Source of the DNA: Robertmurraya sp047302285
GTDB taxonomy: Bacteria > Bacillota > Bacilli > Bacillales > Cytobacillaceae
Assembly (NCBI RefSeq): GCF_047302285.1
Contig: NZ_CP154845.1
Coordinates: 434,001-498,000, forward strand
Direction of reading: 5' to 3'
DNA: 64,000 bases
The notes beneath the pieces are model-generated. The model was given only the letters and a program-made list of their open reading frames with translations, did no database searches and was not told where the DNA came from. Below are positions 8,184 through 16,817 of the stretch, piece after piece (the stretch's first letter is position 1; each line of letters starts with the position of its first letter). The position numbers and the translations under genes are program-made.

Positions 8184-9296
8184 GTGAGTAATACAGAAGA
8201 AACGAAGATAAGTGAAGAAATCATTAGACCTATTGACTGTGACGTCCACCCAGTTGTAGAAGGGGGACTAGAACAACTATACCCATATATGGAAAGCTCT
8301 TGGAAAAAAAAGTTTCAAATGTCTGGACTTGTTCCTCACTCCAATAGACATGTAAATCCTAGAGGAAGTGTTACTCGTAAGGATGCGATCGCACCAGATG
8401 GAAGAATTGCTGGCTCTGATCCGGTCTTTACAAAAGAACATTATTTAGATGTCTACGATCCAAAATGTGCTGTCTTAATAGCCATGCAGCCATCGCAATT
8501 ATCTCTTGTTTGGACGAATGCAGATATGGTTCATACGATGACATCTGCCTATAATGATTATTTTATTGATAAATGGTTAAGCGTTGACCCGCGCTATCAT
8601 TTTGTGATTAATGTTACTCCGCAAGATCCAATCCTAGCTGTAAAAGAAATTAAAAGATTAGCAAAAGTAAAAGGAGTTATTGGAATTAACCTTCCTTTAA
8701 TGAACATCTTGCTGGGTGATCGATACTTTTATCCTATTTATGAAGCAGCTATCGAAGAAAACTTACCTATCATGACTCATGTGACAGGGGCAGAAGGGAC
8801 GTATATTGGAGCTGCACCGCTCGCAGGAGGAGTAACAAAATATTATGTCGAAAGATATATAACATATCCTCAAATTGCTCAATCAATGCTCGTTAACCTT
8901 ATTTTTGAAGGTGTATTTGAACGGTATCCAGAGTTAAAAATTGTTTTTGTAGAATATGCGTTCAGCTGGTTAGGTTCGGTTTTAACCAGAATGGATCAAT
9001 CATGGAGAAATTTACGGATTGAAACCCCTTGGGTGAAGAAAAAGCCTAGTGATTACGTGAGAGAGAATGTCTTTTTTACAACCCAACCAATTGATGAAAT
9101 GCCGAAGAAGCAATTTGATAGCATGCTAGATATGATTGATGCAAAACACAATCTTCTCTTTAGCAGTGATTATCCACATTGGGATAACGATATGCCTGAC
9201 GAAATCTTCCATCGATTATTTTCATCACCAGAACAAAAAAAGAAGATTTTACATGATAATGCTGCCAATCTATTTGGTTTAAGGATCAGAGTTTAA
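8184..9296 (+). CDS. Amidohydrolase_2-type metal-dependent hydrolase/decarboxylase
   Basis: The 370-residue protein has an N-terminal DVH metal motif (D20, H22), a central IMTHVTG histidine region and a C-terminal SSDYPHWD aspartate. This is the pattern of the amidohydrolase-related TIM barrels that include 2,3-dihydroxybenzoate and 5-carboxyvanillate decarboxylases and 4-oxalomesaconate hydratase. It begins with GTG 8 nt after AAAGGGGG and lies 14 nt behind the RraA-family gene. With the Rieske protein next door, an aromatic or related carboxylic acid is a plausible substrate; the reaction itself is not determined. Confidence 0.75.
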   Translation: MSNTEETKISEEIIRPIDCDVHPVVEGGLEQLYPYMESSWKKKFQMSGLVPHSNRHVNPRGSVTRKDAIAPDGRIAGSDPVFTKEHYLDVYDPKCAVLIAMQPSQLSLVWTNADMVHTMTSAYNDYFIDKWLSVDPRYHFVINVTPQDPILAVKEIKRLAKVKGVIGINLPLMNILLGDRYFYPIYEAAIEENLPIMTHVTGAEGTYIGAAPLAGGVTKYYVERYITYPQIAQSMLVNLIFEGVFERYPELKIVFVEYAFSWLGSVLTRMDQSWRNLRIETPWVKKKPSDYVRENVFFTTQPIDEMPKKQFDSMLDMIDAKHNLLFSSDYPHWDNDMPDEIFHRLFSSPEQKKKILHDNAANLFGLRIRV

Positions 9297-9312
9297 CACG
9301 AGGGAGGGAACG

Positions 9313-9666
9313 ATGTTGAATTATCGGCTTGGAGAAATTTCGGAATTAGCTGCAAATCGTTGTCAGAATTTTGAAATAAATGGTAAAAGTATTGCAGTTT
9401 TGTATTCAAATGGAACCTTTTATGCCTTATCTAATAGATGTCCTCATAAAGGGGCGAGCATGTGTCATGGGGATATTCGCGGAACGATGATCCCTTCTGA
9501 TCCAAGTGAGATTCACTATGATTTGGAAGACAAGGTTCTAGTATGTCCTTGGCATGGGTATGAATTTGATATTGAATCTGGAAAACCACTTTTTGGTATT
9601 ACCAAATCAAAACTTAAAACCTATCCCGTTTTTGAAGATAATGGAGTTCTTTTTCTGCAAATGTAA
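9313..9666 (+). CDS. Rieske [2Fe-2S] ferredoxin-like protein
   Basis: The 117-residue protein contains both Rieske boxes: C43-P-H45 (NRCPHKGASMC) and C78-PW-H81 (CPWHGYEFD), so it should bind a [2Fe-2S] cluster through two Cys and two His. The spacer between the boxes is long, with an inserted acidic loop. It is a stand-alone ferredoxin-like domain of the kind that donates electrons to ring-hydroxylating oxygenases. No oxygenase large subunit or reductase is encoded nearby, so its partner is missing from the window. Confidence 0.85.
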   Translation: MLNYRLGEISELAANRCQNFEINGKSIAVLYSNGTFYALSNRCPHKGASMCHGDIRGTMIPSDPSEIHYDLEDKVLVCPWHGYEFDIESGKPLFGITKSKLKTYPVFEDNGVLFLQM

Positions 9667-9710
9667 GTGATATGGCTAACGATTAATATATTTTGAGAGG
9701 GGAAATCGTC

Positions 9711-10745
9711 ATGAAGAAGGTAGGTCTCTGTATTCTATTATCGGTGTTTATCGTTATATTAGCTGCTTGTGGTGGATCCGAAACGAATGAAGCTAGTTCT
9801 GGAACAAGTGATGAACCCATTGTTTTAACGATGGGCACGAAGATGCCGGAAAACAATGTGGAGAGCGAAGGTGTTAAAGAGTTTATGAGACTGGTAGAGG
9901 AAAAAACAGATGGCAGATTGAAAGTTGACGTTTATTTTCATGAACAATTAGGAACTGAATCTGAACAAATTGAGAATGTCATCTCTGGAGCTCAGGATAT
10001 TTATTTTGAGACAATGACCTACTATCTTCCTTATGTAAAAGATTTTAATATTCATAGTTTGCCATTCCTTTTTAAAGATAATGATGAATATCATGAGTTC
10101 TTGCAGTCAGATATTCAGAAGAAAATGGAAGATGAATTGATTGATAAAGTGGGTCTTCGTTTTATCAATTCAGAGAAAAATTTTATAAGAGGACCGTATC
10201 GAGTGTTGGTAAGTACAAAACCAGTTGAAAAATTAGAAGATATAAAGGGTCTAAATTTACGATTAGCTGAATCAGAAACGGCGATTAAAGCATGGTCTGC
10301 TTTAGGAGCTAATACGACAATTATCCCTTGGTCAGAAACCTATTTAGCTTTAAAACAAGGGGTAGTGGACGCTGCTACATCACCAATTTCTACGGTTACA
10401 AGCATGAATTTCCATGAAGTAACGAAGCATGTAACGGTTACGTATGAATATCCTCAATCACTTGTTATGGCGATGAATGAAAGTAAATTCCAATCCTTAC
10501 CGGAAGATTTACAGACAGCCCTTGTGGAAGCTGCTAATGAAGCGGGTGAAATAGGCACCAAATATATCGATGAGGAAACAGAAGGGGTATTAGCTGAACT
10601 AAAAGAAGCAGGTGTTCAAGTCTATGAAGTAGACCTGAGCCCATGGCAAGAAAAAATGGAAGAGGTATACCAAGATCTAGTTCAAAGTGGTTTCCTAAAC
10701 GAAGAAGTACTTAATGACATACAGGAATGGAAGGCACAACAATAA
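9711..10745 (+). CDS. dctP: TRAP transporter substrate-binding lipoprotein (DctP family)
   Basis: The 344-residue extracytoplasmic receptor has a signal peptide with lipobox LAAC, then a DctP-type fold (VEKTDGRLKVDVYFHEQLG, QGVVDAATSP). It captures an organic acid for the two membrane subunits encoded next. The start at 9711 follows GAGAGGGG; an in-frame TTG at 9693 is rejected. TRAP receptors of this family bind carboxylates, but the ligand cannot be read from the sequence. An intercistronic hairpin follows, which should keep receptor mRNA levels above those of the permease. Confidence 0.85.
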   Translation: MKKVGLCILLSVFIVILAACGGSETNEASSGTSDEPIVLTMGTKMPENNVESEGVKEFMRLVEEKTDGRLKVDVYFHEQLGTESEQIENVISGAQDIYFETMTYYLPYVKDFNIHSLPFLFKDNDEYHEFLQSDIQKKMEDELIDKVGLRFINSEKNFIRGPYRVLVSTKPVEKLEDIKGLNLRLAESETAIKAWSALGANTTIIPWSETYLALKQGVVDAATSPISTVTSMNFHEVTKHVTVTYEYPQSLVMAMNESKFQSLPEDLQTALVEAANEAGEIGTKYIDEETEGVLAELKEAGVQVYEVDLSPWQEKMEEVYQDLVQSGFLNEEVLNDIQEWKAQQ

Positions 10746-10754
10746 TATAAACAG

Positions 10755-10797
10755 AATATTGCAGTAAGGAAGGGATTCCTTGCTGCAATATTTTTCC
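10755..10797 (+). terminator. Intercistronic hairpin/attenuator between dctP and dctQ
   Basis: AATATTGCAGTAAGGAA pairs with TTCCTTGCTGCAATATT across a short loop and is followed by TTTTCC. It sits inside the operon, so it is probably a partial terminator. Confidence 0.75.
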
Positions 10798-10815
10798 TAA
10801 TAAGGGGGGATATGA

Positions 10816-11310
10816 TTGAGATTCATTGATTCGATGATTACACGAATTGAAAAAACATACTTATTTCTTGCTACCTTAATTTTCGCGCTTCTTATTTTAA
10901 TTAATATCGTTGATATTGCCTTTCGGTTAACGATAGGAAGTTCGATCACTGCAACCCAAGAATTATCGATACTTTGTTTCTCTTGGATGGTGTTTTTAGG
11001 AATGGCTGTTGTGTTAAAAAGAAATTTGGACCCAAAAATTACGATCTTTTTAGATCGATTTGTTTCAAAGAAATTCCATCCATTCTTTGATATTGTCGTC
11101 AATATCTTGATCATCGTGTTCCTTTCAACCGTATTGGTCATTATGATTGATTATTTGCAAGTCCAATCTTTAAGAAAAGCAAACTATGTTCCAATCAATT
11201 ATATGTTCTTTTCTTTACCCGTTGTTTTTTCCTTTATCTACATGATTATCGTGACAATCAGGGAATTGCTAGATTCCTTACTACAAACAAGGGGGAAAGA
11301 TAGATCATGA
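10816..11310 (+). CDS. dctQ: TRAP transporter small permease (DctQ family)
   Basis: The 164-residue protein has four hydrophobic segments and the DctQ pattern TQELSILCFSWMVFLGMAVVLKR. It bridges the receptor and the large permease in the membrane. The start is a TTG at 10816 behind TAAGGGGGG; the ATG at 10812 is out of frame. Its end overlaps the next start by 4 bp. Confidence 0.82.
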   Translation: MRFIDSMITRIEKTYLFLATLIFALLILINIVDIAFRLTIGSSITATQELSILCFSWMVFLGMAVVLKRNLDPKITIFLDRFVSKKFHPFFDIVVNILIIVFLSTVLVIMIDYLQVQSLRKANYVPINYMFFSLPVVFSFIYMIIVTIRELLDSLLQTRGKDRS

Positions 11311-12590
11311 TGTCCTTGTTAACTGTGGCTTTACTTATTGTATTAGTTGTCATACGAACCCCCATTTCGATGACGCTAGGAATATCTGCCTTAATTACCT
11401 TCTGGGTTGGAGGTTTCCCACTTAGAATTATTCCACAAGCTTTGACAGGTGCAGTGTTTAACTTTACATTACTGGCTGTTCCTTTTTTTATCTTGGCTGG
11501 AAACTTAATGAATACGGCAGGATTAACGGAAAGAATTTTCAATTTTGCTAGAGCGTTAGTTGGTCGAATTGCCGGTGGACTAGCCCATGTCAATGTAGTT
11601 GCTAGTACTCTTTTTGCAGGAATATCCGGTTCTGCTGTTGCGGATATAGCAGGTCTGGGTGTGATCGAGTATAAAGCGATGAAGGAGGCTGGCTATCGCA
11701 ATGCTTTTAGTGCGGCTATTACAGCTGTGTCCGGGTGTATCGGTCCTATTATGCCACCAAGTATTTTTATGATCATTTATGCCGTCATTGCCGAAGTATC
11801 GGTTGCCAAATTATTTATTGCAGGTATTGTTCCTGCCATACTGATGACCCTTGTGTTAATGATTACGATCTATATCCAAGTGAAATCGGGCAGGGAGATA
11901 TGCCCTGTTGATCCACCTGCTCCACTATCTTATAAATGGAAAACATTTAAAGCAGCTCTTTTAACATTAGGAACACCTATTATCGTTCTATATGGAATGG
12001 TGGGGGGACTGGTGACTCCTACACAAGCTGGAATTCTTGCCGTCGTTTACACGATTATTATTGGATTTATCTACAGAGAGTTAACATGGAGTAAGATGGT
12101 GGAAGTATTTAAAGAGTCTGCCTTACTTACTTCGCATGTGATATTTTTAGTGGCCATAGCTGGAATGTTGGGCTGGATCGTCACCTATGAGCGAGTCGGC
12201 GAAACGTTAACCAATTTCTTTTTATCTCTGACTGATAGCCACTTTTTAGTATTGCTTATCATTCTCGTTATTCTATTATTTGCCGGTACGATAATGTCTG
12301 GTACAGAGGCCCTCATTATTTTGGCGCCAATTCTTGTACCAGTTATTACAAATTACGGGATAGATCCTGTTCATTTTGGCGTTGTGATGTGTGTGGCATT
12401 AGCGATTGGGGTTGTTACACCACCAATCGGAATTGGGCTTTTTGTTATAAGTAATATCAGTAAGATAAAAATAGAACAAATTGTACCAGCGACAATCCCA
12501 TATATTATCGCTTTAATCATCTGTTTATTAATTGTTACCTTTATCCCAGGATTGAGCACATGGCTTCCGGATCAATTAGTGAAGGATTAA
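11307..12590 (+). CDS. dctM: TRAP transporter large permease (DctM family)
   Basis: The 427-residue protein is highly hydrophobic with about twelve segments and the family motifs NLMNTAGLTERIF, ASTLFAGISGSAVAD, SGCIGPIMPPS and VVTPPIGIGLF. It is the sodium- or proton-coupled channel subunit that moves the bound acid. It overlaps dctQ by 4 bp (ATGA), indicating coupled translation. Confidence 0.88.
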   Translation: MMSLLTVALLIVLVVIRTPISMTLGISALITFWVGGFPLRIIPQALTGAVFNFTLLAVPFFILAGNLMNTAGLTERIFNFARALVGRIAGGLAHVNVVASTLFAGISGSAVADIAGLGVIEYKAMKEAGYRNAFSAAITAVSGCIGPIMPPSIFMIIYAVIAEVSVAKLFIAGIVPAILMTLVLMITIYIQVKSGREICPVDPPAPLSYKWKTFKAALLTLGTPIIVLYGMVGGLVTPTQAGILAVVYTIIIGFIYRELTWSKMVEVFKESALLTSHVIFLVAIAGMLGWIVTYERVGETLTNFFLSLTDSHFLVLLIILVILLFAGTIMSGTEALIILAPILVPVITNYGIDPVHFGVVMCVALAIGVVTPPIGIGLFVISNISKIKIEQIVPATIPYIIALIICLLIVTFIPGLSTWLPDQLVKD

Positions 12591-12655
12591 GGTGATTTTA
12601 AAATGCCTTAATCCCTGTTTGCTTACGTATGGCTTCAAAGAAGGAGGAATATCGA

Positions 12656-13870
12656 ATGGATGTTAAAAAAATAACAGCTGAAATCGAAGAGCAAATCATC
12701 GAAATTCGTCGTCATTTACATAAAAATCCTGAATTAAGCTTTAATGAATTTAAAACAACGGAACTAATCTATGATACTTTGAAACATACGAATATAGAGT
12801 TGCAACGATGTGAGAATGGTTCAGGAATAATCGGGCTTTTAAAAGGAGAGGAAGAAGGGCCGACACTAGGTTTACGAGCGGATATAGATGCCTTACCTAT
12901 TATCGAAGAAACAGGGCTAGAATTTGCTTCGCAAAACAGTGGTGTTATGCATGCTTGTGGACACGATATTCATACGTCCGTTTTATTAGGGACAGCCATT
13001 GTATTGGACAGAATGCGTGCCTCACTTAAAGGAACGATAAAATTTATTTTTCAACCTGCAGAAGAAACGCTGAAGGGTGCACAGGTAATGATTGAACAAG
13101 GAGTATTAATGGAACCAAAAGTGGACCATATCGTTTGTTTACACGTATGGCCATTTACTGACGCTGGAAAAATCGGGGTTAAACATGACGTGATCATGGC
13201 GTCTGCAAACAGTTTTGAAATTGAAGTAACTGGAACGGGCGGCCATGCGGCCCATCCTCAAAAAAGTGTCGATCCGATTCCAGTTGCAGCACAAATCGTC
13301 AGTGGGCTGCAACAAATCGTTTCCAGAACTTTATCGCCATTAGATTCAGCGGTTGTGACAATTGGGCAGATCCATGGCGGTACTGCCGACAATGTCATTG
13401 CGAATAAGGTGACGATATCTGGAACGGTAAGAACGTTAAAGACAGAGGTAAGTGAAAAAATAAAGGAAACGATGGAGGATATTTCCGAAAACATCGCGAA
13501 GGCTTTTAAAGCAAATGCTAAAGTGAATTATGTGCTAAGTTCCTATCCTGTTACAAACAACAATCAATTAGTAGATTTATTATCTGAATCTGTCAAAGAA
13601 ACGCTCGGAGAGGAAAACCTTGATTACTTATTAGAACCTTCTTTAGGAGGAGAGGATTTCTCTTATTATCTACAGCATGTAGATGGAATGTTATTTAGAC
13701 TAGGAACTAGAAATGACAACCCAGCAACGCAAAAAGGTTTGCATAATTCCGGCATCATCTTTGACGAACAAGCTATCTCAACAGGTATCATCACAATGAG
13801 TTCATTTGCATTGAAGTATTTAGCGGGACGTGGGGCGGGTCACGGGGACAGGTCCCCCGACCCAAAATAA
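12656..13870 (+). CDS. M20-family amidohydrolase (hippurate hydrolase/amino-acylase type)
   Basis: The 404-residue enzyme has the M20D pattern: RRHLHKNPELSF, LRADIDALPI, MHACGHDIHTS (metal-binding Cys/His), QPAEETLKGA and GGEDFSYY. It should hydrolyse an N-acyl amino acid or similar amide in the cytoplasm. The start at 12656 lies 8 nt after AAGGAGG; an in-frame ATG at 12629 is rejected. The last ~13 residues (RGAGHGDRSPDPK) are encoded by a family A hairpin repeat that runs into the reading frame and supplies the stop codon. It is last in the TRAP operon. Confidence 0.85.
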   Translation: MDVKKITAEIEEQIIEIRRHLHKNPELSFNEFKTTELIYDTLKHTNIELQRCENGSGIIGLLKGEEEGPTLGLRADIDALPIIEETGLEFASQNSGVMHACGHDIHTSVLLGTAIVLDRMRASLKGTIKFIFQPAEETLKGAQVMIEQGVLMEPKVDHIVCLHVWPFTDAGKIGVKHDVIMASANSFEIEVTGTGGHAAHPQKSVDPIPVAAQIVSGLQQIVSRTLSPLDSAVVTIGQIHGGTADNVIANKVTISGTVRTLKTEVSEKIKETMEDISENIAKAFKANAKVNYVLSSYPVTNNNQLVDLLSESVKETLGEENLDYLLEPSLGGEDFSYYLQHVDGMLFRLGTRNDNPATQKGLHNSGIIFDEQAISTGIITMSSFALKYLAGRGAGHGDRSPDPK

Positions 13871-13905
13871 AAAAAACGGGTCAGGGGACCTGTCCCCGTG
13901 ACCCG
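13836..13905. repeat. Long hairpin repeat, family A (copy 4), overlapping two gene ends
   Basis: The arms at 13836-13863 and 13877-13905 carry the same GGGTCACGGGGACAGGTCCC core as copy 1. The left arm is inside the M20 gene and the right arm ends 3 bp before the stop of the convergent lytE-like gene. It likely doubles as the shared bidirectional terminator. Confidence 0.88.
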
Positions 13906-13907
13906 TT

Positions 13908-14966
13908 TTAATAAAATCGCTTAAATCCATCAAATCGTTGTTGATAGTATGCTTCATTTAAAGAAGAGATCATAACCCCTTTTGACGAACTTGCGTGGAT
14001 AAACTGATTCTCTCCTAAATAAATCCCCATATGAGAGATTCCACTCTTATATGTATTCTCAAAGAATACTAAATCTCCAGGCTGCGGGGCGTCAACATAA
14101 TAGGAACGGCTGTAATAGCCTTCCGTCGATAGGCGGCTGACACTGACCCCAGAAGATTTAAATGCGTAGTATATAAATCCGCTACAATCAAAGCCAGCAG
14201 GTGTGCTTCCTGCCCATACATAGGAAACGCCAAGAAGCTTCTTCGATTCTTCAATCACCTTTTGGGCAGATGCTGGAATCGTTACAACATTCTCTGTCGT
14301 TTCCGTTTTACTCTCTTCTTTGACGGCTTCAACGATAGTTTCTTTCCCAGAAACCTTTAATGTTTGACCTACAAAAATCAAATCTGACTTCAGACCGTTT
14401 AAGCTTTTTAACTGACTAACCGTAGTGCCAAATTTTTTGCTGATATGACTGAGGGTATCACCCTTTTGCACTAAATACGTAGAAGTTGCTGTTTCAACCG
14501 TAGTCTCTTTCTTATCCGTGCTTTGTTCAGGCTGAGGTTTTGTCTCAGTTGTAGGAGTAGAATTAGAGACTTTTAACTTTTGACCTGGATAAATAATGTG
14601 ATGGTCAAGATTATTCCACTTCATTAAGTCCGATAAGGTGATATTGTGCTGTTTTGCGATTTTTGATAACGTATCTCCTTTTACGATCGTATAACTCGTA
14701 ACAGTGGTTGGGGCGCTCTCTGTCTTAGTGGGTGCTTTTACTTCTGTTTTCGCACTAGCGGAAACCTGGAGAACTTGATTGATATAAATCATATCAGAGC
14801 TCAGTTTGTTCAATGTTTTCAGGCTTGAAACACTAGTACTATACTTTTTTGCAATTTGCGTGAGAGTGTCTCCTTTTTCGACTTTATATGTATCGGCAAA
14901 AGCTGTCGTGGCGAATGATGTAGACAAAAGAGCAACAGACGTCAAAGCAGCGACTTTTTTCTTCAA
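13908..14966 (-). CDS. lytE: Peptidoglycan DL-endopeptidase with three LysM domains (LytE-like)
   Basis: The 352-residue secreted cell-wall hydrolase has a signal peptide (MKKKVAAL to TTAFA), three LysM repeats (about 26-70, 91-135 and 163-207, each starting with a KGDTL motif) separated by T/E/K-rich linkers, and a C-terminal NlpC/P60 domain. Catalytic C261 (FDCSGF), H312 (SHMGIY) and H324 (FIHASS) are present. NlpC/P60 enzymes of this type cut between D-glutamate and meso-diaminopimelate. The three-LysM layout and length match B. subtilis LytE better than CwlS or LytF. A GGGAGG ribosome binding site lies upstream. Confidence 0.85.
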   Translation of the reverse strand: MKKKVAALTSVALLSTSFATTAFADTYKVEKGDTLTQIAKKYSTSVSSLKTLNKLSSDMIYINQVLQVSASAKTEVKAPTKTESAPTTVTSYTIVKGDTLSKIAKQHNITLSDLMKWNNLDHHIIYPGQKLKVSNSTPTTETKPQPEQSTDKKETTVETATSTYLVQKGDTLSHISKKFGTTVSQLKSLNGLKSDLIFVGQTLKVSGKETIVEAVKEESKTETTENVVTIPASAQKVIEESKKLLGVSYVWAGSTPAGFDCSGFIYYAFKSSGVSVSRLSTEGYYSRSYYVDAPQPGDLVFFENTYKSGISHMGIYLGENQFIHASSSKGVMISSLNEAYYQQRFDGFKRFY

Positions 14967-15152
14967 AATATATCCTCCCTTACGAAAAAAATCTAATATT
15001 CTAGCATTATTTTAACACAGAAATGCCATTATTTCTCTCGAACTATGAAATATTGTCAAAAAATGAAGAAATTACTACTGGAAAACAATTTACAAAAAAT
15101 GATGGTGGATGATATGATAATTTTGGAAATCTCGTATAAGGGAGTGCTAGTT

Positions 15153-15296
15153 TTGAAACAGTTAGATGAAACGAAACAAAATGACTTTTTTCAAGTGTTA
15201 TATAAAGCTTTTGAAAAAGGACAGCATGATGAAACGACCCTTAAAGATTTAGTAGAAGAATTGAAAATGAATTTAAAGAGTTTAAATGATAAATAG
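15153..15296 (+). CDS. Small acidic-helical hypothetical protein
   Basis: From a TTG at 15153, 9 nt after AAGGGA, a 47-residue soluble peptide rich in K, E and L is encoded. A longer in-frame ATG at 15045 has no ribosome binding site. A clear terminator follows, which supports a real transcript. No family is recognised. Confidence 0.45.
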   Translation: MKQLDETKQNDFFQVLYKAFEKGQHDETTLKDLVEELKMNLKSLNDK

Positions 15297-15322
15297 TTTT
15301 TTGTTATAGAAAATACATTAAA

Positions 15323-15361
15323 AAAAAGCAATCGGCCAGTTTATTGACGGATTGCTTTTTA
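15323..15361. terminator. Bidirectional terminator
   Basis: AAAAAGCAATC pairs with GATTGCTTTTT around a 17-nt interior, with A and T runs on both sides. It can end the small plus-strand ORF and the minus-strand PTS operon. Confidence 0.75.
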
Positions 15362-15435
15362 TCGGTTCAGTTAATTCCTCATTTGATTGATGTGGCTATT
15401 TGAACTGTTCCATTGTTTCGCGCTAATTCGGGTAT

Positions 15436-16182
15436 TTACTGCTTATTCTTATGATTTTGAGTGGCAAGTTCAACCAACCCAACCATTTTTTCCACGAAGA
15501 TTTCTAGTAGTTTTTCTCCTTTTTCTTTACTAGCTAATGTGGCATCTCCATATACTCCACTTTTACTAAGGTCTCCTAGTGAAATCGTAGATTTTCCATA
15601 TAAAGCTGGCTTCTCTGGATATTCTCTAACAGCTTTAGACATATCGACGAGTTCCGGCTTTAAAGCGAGCATAAGTGACGTTTCAAATTCACAAGCATGA
15701 ATCATTCCGTGCCATGGTTTAGATTCGCAATATTGGTCTATAACTGCTCCAAAGTCTGGATAAAACAGGTAGACAACATTCATATCTAGTTCATCGACTA
15801 ACTCTCTAGTAGCATATTTCATACTGGCATTATTGGCATCATGACCATTCACGATGATAAGTGTCTTTATTCCGTACCTACTTACACTGTGAGCGACGTC
15901 CTTAATGACGGCTTCTACATGGTGCTGTTGAAGTGAAACTGTGCCAGGAATATCACGCCAAACCCAAGAGTAGCCAAACGGTAAGGTCGGTAGAAGGAGA
16001 GCGCCTGTTTTTTCACAAATCCGCTTTGAAATTCCCTCTGCTAAATAGACGTCAACACCTAACGGAAGGTGATGTCCATGTTGTTCTGTTGCTCCAATAG
16101 GTAAAATAGCTACTGGATATTCTTCAATCGCTGCTTTTACTTCATCTCTTGTCATATTAATAGCTGTTTTTACCATTGACAT
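15436..16182 (-). CDS. Creatininase-family amidohydrolase
   Basis: The 248-residue protein has the family signature EQHGHHLPLGVD at residues 33-44 (metal ligands E33, H35, D44) and a VNGHDANN motif further on. Members open cyclic amides or remove formamides from sugars and cofactors in a metal-dependent way. It is the last gene of the PTS operon, only 4 nt behind the aldolase gene. The real substrate is unknown; position suggests a sugar-derived lactam or lactone, which is inference. GGGGAG provides the ribosome binding site for ATG 16182. Confidence 0.8.
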   Translation of the reverse strand: MSMVKTAINMTRDEVKAAIEEYPVAILPIGATEQHGHHLPLGVDVYLAEGISKRICEKTGALLLPTLPFGYSWVWRDIPGTVSLQQHHVEAVIKDVAHSVSRYGIKTLIIVNGHDANNASMKYATRELVDELDMNVVYLFYPDFGAVIDQYCESKPWHGMIHACEFETSLMLALKPELVDMSKAVREYPEKPALYGKSTISLGDLSKSGVYGDATLASKEKGEKLLEIFVEKMVGLVELATQNHKNKQ

Positions 16183-16186
16183 ACCA

Positions 16187-16810
16187 TCAACTCCCCAATT
16201 TCTGAATGAGATCTACATACTGTTTTGCCTTTTGTTCAATGGCATTGAGATCCTTTTTCGTGGCTCCTCTTGGGACTAAATCACTACCAATGGCAAATGA
16301 TGAACAACCTGCTTCATAATAGTCTTTTAAGTTGTGTAAATCTACACCACCTACTCCCATGATGTGTACATTTGGAAAAGGTCCTTGTAGACTTTTTACA
16401 TACGATAAACCAAGATCATTTGTCGGGAACAGTTTCACGACATTTATTTCCTCTTGTAAGGCTTGGACAATCTCTCCAGGTGAGAAGACACCTGGGAAAG
16501 CATCTACTTGCTTTGTTTTTACATAACGGATTAGTTCACGGTCCCACCCTGGGGTAATAATATATTTAGCACCTGCTTCCAATACTTTATCCACTTGGTG
16601 TGGATGAATCACGGTGCCAGCACCTAATTGAACGGAATCCTGAAAAGCGGAATGGATATTTTGGATACAACGAAGCCCATTTTCTTCATCACTTAAAGAT
16701 ACCTCTACCCAGGAAATTCCGTTATTAAGCAGTACTTCTACGATTGAACTAGCATCTTCAGGATGAATCCCTCGAAGAATGGCGATAATCGTTCCTTTTT
16801 TGACTGTCAT
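16187..16810 (-). CDS. eda: KHG/KDPG-type aldolase
   Basis: The 207-residue protein is a class I aldolase of the Eda family: GIHPEDA, WVEVSLSDEE, GAGTVIHPHQV, the VVKLFPTND motif with the Schiff-base lysine, and a GVGGVDLHNLKDY phosphate site. The family splits 2-keto-3-deoxy-6-phosphogluconate-like acids into pyruvate and an aldehyde phosphate. Start 16810 is chosen because it has a GGTGAT site; an in-frame TTG 18 nt upstream overlaps the preceding gene. It follows a phosphotriesterase-family lactonase gene, so it may act on the acid that lactonase releases. Confidence 0.85.
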   Translation of the reverse strand: MTVKKGTIIAILRGIHPEDASSIVEVLLNNGISWVEVSLSDEENGLRCIQNIHSAFQDSVQLGAGTVIHPHQVDKVLEAGAKYIITPGWDRELIRYVKTKQVDAFPGVFSPGEIVQALQEEINVVKLFPTNDLGLSYVKSLQGPFPNVHIMGVGGVDLHNLKDYYEAGCSSFAIGSDLVPRGATKKDLNAIEQKAKQYVDLIQKLGS

Positions 16811-16817
16811 AATCTCA

